Shown: positions 9,953-19,322 of the stretch, in pieces
Layout of the letters: every line of letters begins with the position of its first letter
Numbering within the stretch: position 1 is the stretch's first letter
NCBI RefSeq assembly: GCF_030252185.1
Contig: NZ_CP126970.1
Coordinates: 682,001-746,000, forward strand
Reading direction: 5' to 3'
Source: Corynebacterium suedekumii
Lineage (GTDB): Bacteria; Actinomycetota; Actinomycetes; Mycobacteriales; Mycobacteriaceae
Length of the DNA: 64,000 nt
Made by a program: the position numbers and the translations under genes
The notes under the pieces: generated by a model
Told to the model about the DNA's origin: nothing
What the model saw: only the letters and a program-made list of their open reading frames with translations
Database searches by the model: none

Positions 9953-10045
9953 TGTCGCCCCCACCACCCGGCCCCGCTACCTGGGCAGACAACATTTCAC
10001 ATGCGCGTAACTTCGGGGCCACCTGGCGGGCCCCGTGGCGGGCCC

Positions 10046-10051
10046 TAGACT
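10046..10051 (+). promoter_or_regulatory. Candidate leaderless -10 element of the HAD hydrolase
   Basis: TAGACT ends 7 nt before the ATG at 10059, and no ribosome binding site is visible. Confidence 0.45.
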
Positions 10052-10058
10052 GACCGGC

Positions 10059-10748
10059 ATGCTCATCCCGGCCGGAACCCGCGCAATCCTCTACGACCTC
10101 GACGGCACTCTCGTCGACCATGACCACGCCGCCCGTGCCGGTGTCGACGCCTGGTGCGCCGAACTCGGTCTTCCCGACGGCCAGTGGGACCGCTGGCGCG
10201 ACATCGAACGGCGCTGGTTCACCCGCTTCGAACAGGGCCGGGTCAGCCACCTCGGCCAACGCATCGAACGCTGCCGGGAGTTCCTCGGCCGCCCCGACCT
10301 CAGCGACGAGGAGGCCCTGGCCTTCTACGAGCGTTACCTCACCGTCTACCGGGCGAGCTGGCGCGCGTTTGACGACGCCCTCCCCTCCCTGACGCAGGCC
10401 CTGAGCCGGGGGCTGCACGTGGGCATCCTCACCAACGGCGCCGAGACGATGCAGCGCCGCAAACTCGAGGCCACCGGCCTGTGGCTCGACGGCATGGTCA
10501 TGCTCGCCACCGTGGAACTCGGGGCCCCGAAGCCCAGTCCGGAGGCGTATTCGGGTGCGATGAGCGCTCTGGGGGTCGGGGCCGGGGAGACGGTGATGAT
10601 CGGCGACTCCTGGCCCAATGACGTCGCGGGTCCCCGCCGGGCCGGGATGTCCGCGATCTATCTCCTCCGTGACGGCGTGGCACGCGAACGCCACGTGCCC
10701 CGGGATGAGCCGGTGGTCTCGTCACTGGAACAGATCGTCTGGGAGTGA
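10059..10748 (+). CDS. HAD superfamily phosphatase
   Basis: A 229-residue haloacid dehalogenase-like hydrolase with motif I LYDLDGTLVD (nucleophile and acid Asp), motif II GILTNGA, motif III Lys in GAPKPSPEAY, and motif IV MIGDSWPNDVAG. The helical cap between motifs I and II places it in the subfamily IA (Gph/YjjG type). Substrate unknown, probably a small phosphorylated metabolite or nucleotide. The alternative in-frame GTG at 10035 is less likely because a -10-like TAGACT sits between the two. Confidence 0.88.
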   Translation: MLIPAGTRAILYDLDGTLVDHDHAARAGVDAWCAELGLPDGQWDRWRDIERRWFTRFEQGRVSHLGQRIERCREFLGRPDLSDEEALAFYERYLTVYRASWRAFDDALPSLTQALSRGLHVGILTNGAETMQRRKLEATGLWLDGMVMLATVELGAPKPSPEAYSGAMSALGVGAGETVMIGDSWPNDVAGPRRAGMSAIYLLRDGVARERHVPRDEPVVSSLEQIVWE

Positions 10749-10752
10749 ACCC

Positions 10753-11424
10753 CTACCCGGGCAGGCGGCAGGCCACCCCGGTGGAGTGGTGCGGGCAGTA
10801 CCCGTCGGGCACCTTGTGCAGGTACTGCTGGTGCTCATCCTCGGCGAGGTAGTAGGTGCCCGAGGTGGTGTCGGCCAGGGTCTTCACCTCAGTGGTCACC
10901 TCGCCGAAACCGTGACCGGACAGCTGCTCGGCGTAGGCGTCGACGATCGCCTGGATCTCATCGCGCTCCTGCTCGGCCTGCGGACCGACGGTGTAGAAGC
11001 AGGAGCGGTACTGCGTACCCACGTCATTGCCCTGGCGCATGCCCTGCGTCGGATCATGCGCCTCCAGTGCCTGCTTGACGATCTCCGCCAGCGTGATCAC
11101 CTCCGGGTCGTAGACCACCTCGACCACCTCGGCATGGTTGGTCCGCCCGGAACACACCTCTCGATAGGTGGGATTCTTCGTCGCGCCTCCGGCGTAGCCG
11201 ACCGACGTGGAATCCACGCCCTCGGTCTCCCAGTACATCCGCTCCACACCCCAGAAACAGCCGATGCCCACCAGCACCGACTTCTGATTGTCCTTCCACG
11301 GACCCGTGATGGGAGTGCCCAGCACGGCATGGTTGGCCGGGTGGGGCAGCACGGGGGCGCTGCCGCCCGTGAGCGCCTCATCGTCGGGGACCAGTTCCGG
11401 GGTTCGCGCAAACATCCAAGACAT
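10753..11424 (-). CDS. msrA: Peptide-methionine (S)-S-oxide reductase MsrA
   Basis: Repairs methionine S-sulfoxide in proteins and free methionine. The 223-residue protein has the catalytic GCFWG motif with Cys56, GYAGG, the TNHAEVVEVVYDP block, and C-terminal GYCPHHSTGVACRLPG carrying resolving cysteines recycled by thioredoxin or mycoredoxin. It lies one gene away from sodA, as in other corynebacteria, giving a small oxidative-stress neighbourhood. Confidence 0.95.
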   Translation of the reverse strand: MSWMFARTPELVPDDEALTGGSAPVLPHPANHAVLGTPITGPWKDNQKSVLVGIGCFWGVERMYWETEGVDSTSVGYAGGATKNPTYREVCSGRTNHAEVVEVVYDPEVITLAEIVKQALEAHDPTQGMRQGNDVGTQYRSCFYTVGPQAEQERDEIQAIVDAYAEQLSGHGFGEVTTEVKTLADTTSGTYYLAEDEHQQYLHKVPDGYCPHHSTGVACRLPG

Positions 11425-11433
11425 GGCGCCACT

Positions 11434-12789
11434 CTACGCCTCACACTGCTTCACGACACCGCGTGCAAGCGCCGCCACCGCCTCCGCCCCGCCGTCCCGG
11501 TCACCGTAGTCAAGGAAGTTGAGCAGCCTCAGCGTCTCGTTCCACGGCGGGACCTCACCGCCACCGTCCGAAGCCCAGCCCAGATCGGTGAGCAGCGCCC
11601 GCACTGTGGCCACCCAGGAGCCCTCCGGCACCTCGGATCCGACGACGACCAACGTCATCCACCCCGCGTGCTCCTGGAACTCATCCGGGAACGTGGACAG
11701 GGAATCCACGAGCGCATCCCAGACCACCAGCGGATCGTCCGCAGCCCGCAACCCGATCCTCGTCGGCTTGAGCACCCCCTTGTACCTGCGTGCCAGCCCG
11801 AGCCGCTTCGTCCAGTCGTGGACATCACCGGCCGGCGGGAACAACGACTCCCGGTTGATATTGCCGATCCAGCTCTTGTGGTAGCCCATTCCCTCACCCC
11901 ATGCCTGCACGATCGCAGGCGGGAGATACCCCTGAGCGGTGAGCTTCACCCCTTCCTGGCCGATGATCTGCAGCAGCAACTGGAAGGGAGCGGCGATCTC
12001 CGCCACCGCCCTCGGGTTCGGCTCTTCCGGTGTCGTCCATTCCGGTCCCCGGAGAAACTCCTCCACGAGCAGCGGACGTCCGCGGAACATGTCGAGGACT
12101 CCCTGGAACCCCGCCGCCAGGGCGGGACGGGGCCCGAACAGCGCAGCCAGATTCACATTCACCCTGTCCGCGTCGAACTCGTCCGGATGCCAGTCCTCGT
12201 CCAACCAGTCCCGCAGCTCGACCGGATCGAACCACGCACTGTCAAAGGTGTCGGGTCGGCCAGCCCGGACCCACCGCGCCATCTCCGCATAGCCACCGGT
12301 TCCGCCGCAGTCCTCCGGGGGACACGCCTTCCGGCCGGTGACACAGAGGGGGACCTCGGGGACGTCCGCGACACCGACAAACACCTCCTCCACCTTGATC
12401 CGGTGATCCCATCCGTCCCCGAAGTCATAGTCATAACGGAGGATGTCGCCGACCTCGTGGATGATCTGATCCAGCCGCACCTCACCCTCCCAGACGCCCT
12501 CCTCCTTCTCGGAGACCTGGAAATTGTTGAGCAGCTCCCGACGATCGAACTGCGTGCCCGTCCAGAACTGGTGCAGGTGGGAATCGAACCAGCCCATCGC
12601 CTCCTGCAGCACCTCATGCACCCGGTCCATGGTCAGTGCCCCGGGGATGACCAGGCGACGCCACACCGGCGGGCTCGTGTCCAGCAGATCCACCCGAACT
12701 CGGAAGGCCACCGGACTCGATGGCGGATCGGCTATCTCAGGACTACGGCGGGGAGGCAGATCAAACCAGAACGAGGTCGGTGACGTCAT
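11434..12789 (-). CDS. Plasmid pRiA4b ORF-3 family protein
   Basis: A 451-residue protein whose N-terminal ~180 residues match the PRiA4_ORF3-like fold: [47 protein letters not shown], then [18 protein letters not shown] and a [19 protein letters not shown] metal-knuckle-like stretch. Members often travel with mobile elements, but nothing here looks mobile and base use matches the neighbours. The remaining ~270 residues have no motif I recognise. I prefer ATG 12789 to the upstream start at 12846, whose extra residues look like random sequence. Confidence 0.8.
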   Translation of the reverse strand: MTSPTSFWFDLPPRRSPEIADPPSSPVAFRVRVDLLDTSPPVWRRLVIPGALTMDRVHEVLQEAMGWFDSHLHQFWTGTQFDRRELLNNFQVSEKEEGVWEGEVRLDQIIHEVGDILRYDYDFGDGWDHRIKVEEVFVGVADVPEVPLCVTGRKACPPEDCGGTGGYAEMARWVRAGRPDTFDSAWFDPVELRDWLDEDWHPDEFDADRVNVNLAALFGPRPALAAGFQGVLDMFRGRPLLVEEFLRGPEWTTPEEPNPRAVAEIAAPFQLLLQIIGQEGVKLTAQGYLPPAIVQAWGEGMGYHKSWIGNINRESLFPPAGDVHDWTKRLGLARRYKGVLKPTRIGLRAADDPLVVWDALVDSLSTFPDEFQEHAGWMTLVVVGSEVPEGSWVATVRALLTDLGWASDGGGEVPPWNETLRLLNFLDYGDRDGGAEAVAALARGVVKQCEA

Positions 12790-12863
12790 GCCCCAAGCAC
12801 ACCACGGGCCAGCACTGTGCGCCACCACCTCCGCCGCCACGCCCATTTTCGGAACATCATCGT

Positions 12864-12891
12864 TGCCGAATCACCGAAAATGCCTATCATG
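12864..12891 (+). promoter_or_regulatory. Candidate sodA promoter
   Basis: TTGCCG (-35, 12864-12869) and TATCAT (-10, 12886-12891) are separated by 16 bp and lie about 60 bp upstream of the sodA ATG. Confidence 0.55.
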
Positions 12892-12949
12892 GGGGACAGC
12901 GCACCGCCGAGACGGTGGGTGCGACAACGACGAAAGGATCGAAGAAACC

Positions 12950-13553
12950 ATGGCAGTCTACGAACTTCCCGCACTTGATTACGCTTTTGATGCGCTTGAG
13001 CCGCACATCTCCGCCGAGATCATGGAGCTGCACCATGACAAGCACCACGCCACCTACGTGGCCGGTGCCAACGCAGCTCTCCGAGGCTCTCGAGGAGGAG
13101 CGCAACGGCGAGGCCAACCCGGACAAGATCCGCGCCCTGTCCAAGAACCTGGCGTTCAACCTGGGTGGCCACACCAACCACTCCATCTTCTGGAAGAACC
13201 TCTCCCCCAACGGTGGCGGTGAGCCGACCGGTGAGCTGGCTGACGCCATCACCCGTGACTTCGGTTCCTTCGACAAGTTCAAGGCCCACTTCACCGGTGC
13301 CGCCATGGGCCTGCAGGGCTCCGGCTGGGCCGTCCTCGGCTACGACCACATCGCCGGTCGCCTCATCATCGAGCAGCTGACCGACCAGCAGGGCAACATC
13401 TCCATCAACTTCACCCCGCTGCTCATGCTCGACATGTGGGAGCACGCCTTCTACCTGCAGTACAAGAACGTCAAGGCTGACTACGTCAAGGCAGTCTGGA
13501 ACGTCTTCAACTGGGACGACGTAGCCGAGCGCCTCGCCGAGGCCGCCAAGTAA
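12950..13553 (+). CDS. sodA: Superoxide dismutase (Mn/Fe type), apparent one-base frameshift
   Basis: Dismutates superoxide in the cytoplasm or at the cell surface. From ATG 12950 (GAAAGGA upstream) the first ~45 codons read [44 protein letters not shown], with the first metal His. The frame then breaks at 13081-13082. Removing one C from CTCCGAG gives [14 protein letters not shown] and a continuous 200-residue protein, the usual length. Downstream are [36 protein letters not shown], and the metal-binding [13 protein letters not shown]. The extra C is most simply a sequencing error, but the gene as printed would not make active enzyme. Confidence 0.93.
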
Positions 13554-13568
13554 CCCGTTCCACCGCTG

Positions 13569-13602
13569 ACCGCCGTTCCCCTTACCGGGGGCGGCGGTTT
13601 CT
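13569..13602 (+). terminator. Rho-independent terminator after sodA
   Basis: Stem ACCGCC...GGCGGT with an inner CCCC/GGGG extension, followed by TTT, starting 15 bp after the sodA stop. Confidence 0.75.
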
Positions 13603-13724
13603 GCGATTCACGGGTCCCGTTATCCCGCTGCTGTCCCAGGCCCGCGCATCCTGTCCCGAAAAGACGGGATTCCGCCGTCAGTCAGAGCCAGGTGCGCGAG
13701 CCTGGGACGGCGGTGCCCGGCCGT

Positions 13725-14618
13725 TCAGCCAACCCCCATGACGAAGGCCCGGAACTGGTCCACGGGTGGGGCGGGGTCGGACCCGGCGCGCCACACCAGG
13801 CCCAGTTCCCGGTGGGCGGGCGGGTCGAGGGGGCGCAGGACGATGCCGTGGGGCGCGAGGTAGGGGTCGTCGAGAGGGAGGAGGGCCACGCCGAGGCCGG
13901 CGGAGACGAGGCCGGCGACGGTGGTCAGCTCCATGGACTCGAAGACCAGGCGCGGGGTGAAGCCGGTGTCGCCGGCGAGGCGGTCGAGCAGCAGGCGGGT
14001 GCCGTAGCCGGGGAGCATGCCGATGAAGTTCTCGCCGGCGGCGGCCCGCAGGTCGACCGGTTGGGGCCCGGCCTCCGCCAGCGGGTGGTCCTCGGGGACG
14101 GCGAGGGCGAGGCGCTGGAGGCGCAGCTGGTGCCAGCCGAGGTCCTGCCCGACGCCGGCCGGGCGGGGGCCGACGAGGGCGACGTCGGCGGCGTCGGCAC
14201 GCACGCGGTCGACGAGGTCTAGGGAGGCGCCCTGGTGGAGGCGGAAGTCGACGCCGGGGTGGAGGGTGCGGTAGTCGCGGAGGAGGTCGGGGACGAGCCA
14301 GGTGCCCAGGGAGTGCATGAAGTCGAGGCGGACGGTGCCGCGTTCGGGGTCCATGAGGCGGGCGACCTTGGCGGTGCCGTCGGCGAGTTCGGTGACCATG
14401 GCCCGGGCGTGCGGGAGGAAGGCACGGCCGCGGGTGTTGAGTGTCATGCGGCGGCCGGCGCGGTCGAAGAGGTCGGCGCCGAGGGCGCGTTCGATGCGCC
14501 GGATGCGGCGGGTGAGCGTGGGTTGGGGGACGGCGAGGGTGGCCGCGGTGTCGGTGAGGTGGCCGGATTCGGCGACGGCGATGAATCCGCGCAGGTCGGT
14601 GGGGGTGAACTCACTCAT
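13725..14618 (-). CDS. LysR-family transcriptional regulator
   Basis: A 297-residue regulator with an N-terminal winged HTH (LRGFIAVAESGHLTDTAATLAVPQPTLTRRIRRIERALGADLFDR) and a periplasmic-binding-protein-like effector domain. It is divergently transcribed from an MFS exporter across a 62-bp gap, the classical layout in which the LysR protein controls the transporter. ATG 14618 is used because upstream codons start with TTG. The effector is unknown. Confidence 0.92.
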   Translation of the reverse strand: MSEFTPTDLRGFIAVAESGHLTDTAATLAVPQPTLTRRIRRIERALGADLFDRAGRRMTLNTRGRAFLPHARAMVTELADGTAKVARLMDPERGTVRLDFMHSLGTWLVPDLLRDYRTLHPGVDFRLHQGASLDLVDRVRADAADVALVGPRPAGVGQDLGWHQLRLQRLALAVPEDHPLAEAGPQPVDLRAAAGENFIGMLPGYGTRLLLDRLAGDTGFTPRLVFESMELTTVAGLVSAGLGVALLPLDDPYLAPHGIVLRPLDPPAHRELGLVWRAGSDPAPPVDQFRAFVMGVG

Positions 14619-14646
14619 GCACAAAGCGTATCCAAACCAACGAGAA

Positions 14647-14662
14647 ATGTCATTTTACACAT
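14647..14662. promoter_or_regulatory. Candidate LysR operator in the LysR/MFS divergent gap
   Basis: ATGT-N8-ACAT is a dyad centred in the divergent gap, consistent with a LysR-type binding site. The assignment rests only on symmetry and position. Confidence 0.35.
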
Positions 14663-14680
14663 GAGACTAGGTGGGGGACG

Positions 14681-15901
14681 ATGGTGGGCATGAGTGAGAC
14701 GTATGAGGGCCTGCGACGGGGCGACCGCGATTACCGGCGGGCCGTCCTGGCCATGCTGGCCGCCGGCCTGGCCTCCTTCAACGCGCTCTATGCCACGCAG
14801 GCGCTGCTGCCCATCCTCGTCGACGACCTCGGCATGACCCCCACCGGCGCGGCGCTGACCGTGTCGGCGACGACGGGCATGCTCGCCATCTGCATCGTCC
14901 CCGCCTCGATCCTGTCCGAGCGTTTCGGTCGCGGCCGGATCCTCGTCATCTCCGCGCTGCTGGCCACCGCGATCGGCCTCGGCCTGCCGCTGGCCCCAGA
15001 CGGCGCAACCCTCATCGCGCTGCGCGCACTCCAGGGCATCGCCGCCGCCGGCGTCCCGGCCGTGGCCATGACGTGGCTGTCCGAGGAGATCCACCCCGCC
15101 GACCTGGGGCGGGCGATGGGTGTCTACGTGGCGGGCACGACCGTGGGCGGGCTCACCGGCCGTCTCATCCCGGCGGGCATGCTCGAGCTCGTCGACTGGC
15201 GGGTGGCGGTGCTGGTCAGTTCCAGCGTCGCGCTGGCGATCGCACTGGTCATGGCGGTGCTGCTGCCCCACCAGCGGCGTTTCCACCCGAAGAAGATCCG
15301 GTTCGGGTCCGAGCTGGCGGCGATGCTCGGCCATCTGCGCAATCCGCAGCTGGTGGCGTTGTTCGCCACGGCGTTCCTGGGCATGGGTGTGTTCGTGTCC
15401 ATGTACAACTTCTTCGGTTTCCGCATGATCGACCATTTCGGGCTCTCCCCCGCGCTGGTGGGTCTGGTGTTCGTCATGTACCTGTCCGGCACGTGGAGTG
15501 CGGCGCGCGCCGGTGTCATCGCCGACCGGCACGGCCGAGGTCCCACGATGACGATGTGCACGGTCCTGTTGCTGGTCGGTGCGCTGGCGTGTGCGTCCGG
15601 TTGGCTGCCGCTGGCGCTGTTCGGGCTGCTGGTGTTCACGGCGTCGTTCTTCGCCATGCACTCCATCGCCTCGAGCTGGATCGGGCTGGCGGCGACCTCG
15701 CACCGCGCGGAGGCCTCCAGCATGTACCTGTTCAGCTACTACGCCGGTTCCTCGCTCATCGGCGCGGCGGCGGGCCTGGTCTTCGCCCGGTTGTCGTGGA
15801 CCGGGTTCGTGCTCACGCTGTCGGCGGTCCTGCTGCTGCTCGTGGGTGTCGCGCTGCTCGCGGGCCGCCGCGAACGCCGCAGCACGATCCTCTCGGACTA
15901 G
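14681..15901 (+). CDS. MFS transporter (YnfM-like)
   Basis: About 12 membrane helices in 406 residues, with the MFS loop 2/3 signature SERFGRGRILV and a second half repeating the fold (ADRHGRGPTMTM). It resembles drug/metabolite proton antiporters of the YnfM group. The start could be ATG 14681 (a TAGGTG -10-like element 7 nt upstream suggests leaderless) or ATG 14690 (a G-rich stretch upstream). Divergent to the LysR gene, which probably regulates it. Its stop shares a CTAG tetranucleotide with the convergent nuclease gene. Confidence 0.9.
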   Translation: MVGMSETYEGLRRGDRDYRRAVLAMLAAGLASFNALYATQALLPILVDDLGMTPTGAALTVSATTGMLAICIVPASILSERFGRGRILVISALLATAIGLGLPLAPDGATLIALRALQGIAAAGVPAVAMTWLSEEIHPADLGRAMGVYVAGTTVGGLTGRLIPAGMLELVDWRVAVLVSSSVALAIALVMAVLLPHQRRFHPKKIRFGSELAAMLGHLRNPQLVALFATAFLGMGVFVSMYNFFGFRMIDHFGLSPALVGLVFVMYLSGTWSAARAGVIADRHGRGPTMTMCTVLLLVGALACASGWLPLALFGLLVFTASFFAMHSIASSWIGLAATSHRAEASSMYLFSYYAGSSLIGAAAGLVFARLSWTGFVLTLSAVLLLLVGVALLAGRRERRSTILSD

Positions 15902-17436
15902 AGCCGGGGAGTGCCCGGCGCACCGCGTCGCAGCCAGTCCCGCACCGCCGCGGTGGCCCGGCAGTCGTCACCGTTGTAGCGCAGGAGGCGTTCGCGCATC
16001 TCCATCGCCTGCGTATCGACGCCGCGCGCCAACCTCCGCGCATTCACCGATTCCTCCCCGTCGAAATCACCGTCCGCCCACGTGTACCCCGCCTCCGGGG
16101 CCACGACCTTGAGGCCGAGGCCGAAGGGGCCGATGAGCTGGGAGCGCACCGTGCGGAACAGGTCGATCCACTCGTCGGAGGCGATGAACTCGGCGACCTC
16201 CTGCTCATCGGGCACGACCACGTCGCCGTAGCGGCGACCGCCGAAACGCCGGGCGCTCATGGTCAGCCAGTGGTTCTCGCCGTGGTTGGACCAGCAGTAG
16301 GCCGCGAAGCTCAGTCCCAGGTCGTGTGCCTGCGCCCGGCGGGCCTGCAGCCAGGCCCAGAAGCGGGCGAAGTTCTCCGCCTCGTCGTCCCCGCCGAGCG
16401 GGGTCCACGTGGCGAAGGGGTGGTACTCCGCCCCGTCGAACGCTCCCCACAGGTAGGCGCCCTGGTCGAGATAGGCCTCCATGTCGACGTCGATCTCGAC
16501 GTCGGCACGCGGGGCGGTGACCGTGTCCGTCCGGCGCAGCAGGGGCACCCCGTCGCGCCACGCCCGGGCCAGGCGGCTCGGTTCACCGAGGTCCGCGTCG
16601 ATGAGCCCGGTGACGGTGGTGATGCCCCGGTCCCGGAAGGCCCGGGCGCGGTCGCCGGGCAGGAACAGGCTGATGTCGTCCATGGCGACGAGCTCAGGTT
16701 CGCACATCGGCCAGAACCGGCAGCTGGCGCACTCCTTGACCCGGCGCGGCACGGTGGGCAGCCGCTCCGGGGTGATCTCGGCCAGGGCGGCAGTGAGCGC
16801 AGGCTGCAGCGGTGCGGTCGGGGTGAGGAAGGCGCGGGTACGGTCCTGTCCGATGGCCGCGCCCCACCCGCCGTCGACGCCGAGGTCCTCGAGCGCCCGG
16901 GCCGCCAGGGCCAGCCGGTAACCGTCGGCGACGTGGTGGCGCAGGCGGTAGGGGGCGTCGAGCGGCCCGCCGAGGCCGAGGCGGGCGGTGGCGATGACGG
17001 GGGTGGCCTCACCCTCGGCAGAGCGGGCCACCCGGTGATTGCTCACGATCACCGGCAGGTAGGTCCCGTCCGGTTGCCGGGCGAGGATGTCCACGTCCAC
17101 CCGCCAGCTGTCGGTGGCGAACACGGCACCGGTGATGAGGGTCGCCTGCGCCGCGACGGCCTCCAGCGTGGCGAGCTCGGCGCCGAAGGAGTCGCCGTCG
17201 AGGGGGACGGGCGGGATGTCGATACGCAGGAAACGCCGGGCCCGGCTGTCACCGCGGGCGGGGCCCACGGGCAGGCGCTCCCACACGGCGCGGCGGGCCA
17301 GCCCCGCACGCTCCCCACGCATCAGGGCGGGCCGGGTGCGGGGCACCTCCGGGTGCCGACTCCGCTGCACCAGGCGGTACCGGCAGCCGACCAGATCGGC
17401 GGCCGTGACCCGGCGGCTGGAACCTCGTGCACTCAC
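15898..17436 (-). CDS. TM0106-family RecB-like nuclease with RNase H-like domain
   Basis: A 512-residue protein. The N-terminal half carries RecB-nuclease-like features (VDVDILARQPDGTYLPVIV, then a Cys cluster CASCRFWPMC typical of iron-sulfur or zinc-bound RecB/Cas4 relatives). A short helix-hairpin-like segment (FRDRGITTVTGLIDADL) follows, then a YprB-like RNase H-fold domain (VEIDVDMEAYLDQGAYLWG ... LRYNGDDCRATAAVRDWL) with DEDD-type acidic residues. Likely a DNA-repair or processing exonuclease; the specific role is unknown. GTG 17436 starts VSARGSSRRVTAADLVGCRYRLVQ; the longer ORF is not supported. Confidence 0.8.
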   Translation of the reverse strand: MSARGSSRRVTAADLVGCRYRLVQRSRHPEVPRTRPALMRGERAGLARRAVWERLPVGPARGDSRARRFLRIDIPPVPLDGDSFGAELATLEAVAAQATLITGAVFATDSWRVDVDILARQPDGTYLPVIVSNHRVARSAEGEATPVIATARLGLGGPLDAPYRLRHHVADGYRLALAARALEDLGVDGGWGAAIGQDRTRAFLTPTAPLQPALTAALAEITPERLPTVPRRVKECASCRFWPMCEPELVAMDDISLFLPGDRARAFRDRGITTVTGLIDADLGEPSRLARAWRDGVPLLRRTDTVTAPRADVEIDVDMEAYLDQGAYLWGAFDGAEYHPFATWTPLGGDDEAENFARFWAWLQARRAQAHDLGLSFAAYCWSNHGENHWLTMSARRFGGRRYGDVVVPDEQEVAEFIASDEWIDLFRTVRSQLIGPFGLGLKVVAPEAGYTWADGDFDGEESVNARRLARGVDTQAMEMRERLLRYNGDDCRATAAVRDWLRRGAPGTPRL

Positions 17437-17527
17437 AATGGCGTGAGCATAACCCACCGGCACAGGTAGTGTTGAACCAGAACAACCAGTCCGCACTGAA
17501 CTTCAGGAAAGTAAGGTCCCGAACACC

Positions 17528-18163
17528 ATGGGCATTCTCGAGACGATCCGCAAGAGCCGCGCCAGGACCAAGGCCGAGATCAAGGCCGCGAAAGTCCGGG
17601 CACGCAGTGAGACCAAGGAAGCCGCGAAGCTCGAACTCAAGCGGGAACAGTTGTTGGCCAAGGCCGAGAAGAATCTTCTCAAGGAAGAGAAGAAGGGCCT
17701 GAAGGCGAAGCGCAAGCACGAACGCAAGATGGCGGAGAAGACCCTCGAACAGATGAAACAGGGCCGCATCAACTCCAACAACTTCAAGCGTTACGCCGGT
17801 GTCGCCCGCCTCGCGCTACCGATGCTGCTGCCGCTGCTGTACCGGGGCGTCACCGTCGCCCGCGAACAGCTGGTCGGCGCGAAGGCCCGCCGGGTCGGCG
17901 TCACCACCGACCAGCTGGCCCGCTTCTCCGGCCACGGCGCGGAACTCAAGGCCCGCATCGACGGAGTCCGCAGCACCCTCGACGAGGACTACCACGCCCA
18001 CGGCTTCGTCCTCGACGTCAGGGACCGCCTCGATGAACTGGACCGGGCGGTGGACAACTCCGAGTTCATGACCGCGGATCAGCGCCGCCGCGCACACGAC
18101 GCCATTTCCCGGGACATTGATTCCGTGACGCAGGAGATTCAGGATCGCATTCGCCGTCCGTAG
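17528..18163 (+). CDS. DUF6474 family protein
   Basis: A 211-residue protein. The first ~80 residues are extremely Lys/Glu/Arg-rich and helical (KSRARTKAEIKAAKVRARSETKEAAKLELKREQ), probably a coiled coil. A hydrophobic patch VARLALPMLLPLLYRGVTVA may contact the membrane, and a second helical domain follows. The family is actinobacterial and of unknown function. Confidence 0.8.
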   Translation: MGILETIRKSRARTKAEIKAAKVRARSETKEAAKLELKREQLLAKAEKNLLKEEKKGLKAKRKHERKMAEKTLEQMKQGRINSNNFKRYAGVARLALPMLLPLLYRGVTVAREQLVGAKARRVGVTTDQLARFSGHGAELKARIDGVRSTLDEDYHAHGFVLDVRDRLDELDRAVDNSEFMTADQRRRAHDAISRDIDSVTQEIQDRIRRP

Positions 18164-18178
18164 GTTTCTCACACGTTA

Positions 18179-18216
18179 TTGACGGGGTTGTGTCAGTTGA
18201 AACAGCCCCGTCAATC
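18179..18216 (+). terminator. Terminator after the DUF6474 gene
   Basis: An inverted repeat TTGACGGGG...CCCCGTCAA (18179-18187 with 18206-18214) lies 16 bp past the stop. Confidence 0.65.
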
Positions 18217-18335
18217 TATCCCCGAATAACAGATGTGCATGTTGAATCAAATTAGTGCACAATGGGGCAGAACAATGAACACCCTGAGTGAATAAACCAC
18301 GAAGGGCCCCTACGGAAACTCCAGGAGTATCCCCC

Positions 18336-18680
18336 ATGGCACGTCGCGAAATCACCCAGTTCATCGATGACATTGACAACACCCCCCTGTCGGAGGACGA
18401 AGTCAACAGCATTCGTTTCAGCATTGACGGTTCGAACTATGTTCTGGATCTCTCCGAGAAGAACGCCGCCGAGTTCCGCGAACTGCTCGCACCCTACGTG
18501 AAGGTCGCCAGCCCGGCCCCGAGCTCCCGTCGTTCCGGCTCCCGTTCCTCCGGCGGTGCCAAGCGTTCCAACTCCCGCGCCATCCGCGAGTGGGCCCAGG
18601 CCGAGGGCTTCAAGGTCGCCGACCGGGGCACCATCCCCGCCAACATCGTCGACGCCTACAACGAGGCGCACCAGAAGTAG
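18336..18680 (+). CDS. lsr2: Lsr2-family nucleoid-associated xenogeneic silencer
   Basis: A 114-residue H-NS-like protein that bridges AT-rich DNA. The N-terminal dimerisation strand (ITQFIDDIDNTPLSEDEVNSIRFSIDGSNYVLDLSEKNAAEFRELLAPYV) is followed by a Ser/Arg-rich linker and a C-terminal DNA-binding helix pair (SRAIREWAQAEGFKVADRGTIPANIVDAYNEAHQ). AGGAG lies 9 nt before ATG 18336. The minor-groove loop reads RGT rather than the usual RGR. It ends 3 bp from the convergent hrrA stop. Confidence 0.92.
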   Translation: MARREITQFIDDIDNTPLSEDEVNSIRFSIDGSNYVLDLSEKNAAEFRELLAPYVKVASPAPSSRRSGSRSSGGAKRSNSRAIREWAQAEGFKVADRGTIPANIVDAYNEAHQK

Positions 18681-18683
18681 CGG

Positions 18684-19322
18684 TCAGAGCATGCCCTGTT
18701 CCCGGGCGGCGGCCACGGCCGAGGTCCGGGAACGAACGCCGAGCTTGTCGTAGATGTGCACCAGGTGCGACTTGACCGTCGCCTCCGACAGCATGAGGGA
18801 GTGCCCGATCTCCCGGTTGGAGGAGCCGGCGGCCACCAGCTTGAGCACCTCGAGCTCGCGGGGGGTCAGCGACGTGCGCGGGGTGCGCACGCGCGTCATC
18901 AGCCGGTCGGCGACGATCGGCGACAGAGTCGAATCACCCTCGGCGGCCGAACGCACGGCGGCGAGCAGCTCCGTCGGCGGGGCGTCCTTGAGCAGGTAAC
19001 CCACAGCCCCGGCCTCGATGGCGCCGAGGATGTCGGCGTCGGTGTCGTAGTTGGTCACGACGAGCACCTTCGGCGGGGTGGACATGGTGGAGCGGATCTC
19101 CGCGGTCGCCTCCGCGCCGTTCATCACCCGGGTGCCCTCCACGCCGGCGCCGAAGCGCAGGTCCATGAGCAGAACGTCGATCCCGCCGGCCTGCGCGGCG
19201 GCGATGGCGGCCTCCGCGGTGGCGACCTCACCGACCACCTCGATGTCGTCAGCGTCCTCGAGCACCGCCCGCAGTCCCAGCCGGACAATTTCGTGATCAT
19301 CTGCCAGCAGCACCCGGATCAT
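18684..19322 (-). CDS. hrrA: NarL/LuxR-type response regulator, HrrA-like
   Basis: A 212-residue regulator. The receiver domain has LLADDHEIVRLGL (acidic pocket), VLLMDLRFG (phospho-acceptor Asp) and YLLKDAPP (Lys). The C-terminal LuxR HTH is SLTPRELEVLKLVAAGSSNREIGHSLMLSEATVKSHLVHIYDKLGVRSRT. It closely resembles C. glutamicum HrrA, which controls haem oxygenase, respiratory and haem biosynthesis genes. ATG 19322 overlaps the hrrS stop as ATGA, so the pair is translationally coupled. ChrA, the paralogous haem-export regulator, is the main alternative. Confidence 0.9.
   Translation of the reverse strand: MIRVLLADDHEIVRLGLRAVLEDADDIEVVGEVATAEAAIAAAQAGGIDVLLMDLRFGAGVEGTRVMNGAEATAEIRSTMSTPPKVLVVTNYDTDADILGAIEAGAVGYLLKDAPPTELLAAVRSAAEGDSTLSPIVADRLMTRVRTPRTSLTPRELEVLKLVAAGSSNREIGHSLMLSEATVKSHLVHIYDKLGVRSRTSAVAAAREQGML

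Noticed and set aside
11434..12789. A mobile element at the pRiA4b ORF-3-like gene
   Set aside because: The family name recalls plasmids, but no terminal repeats, transposase or composition shift is present.
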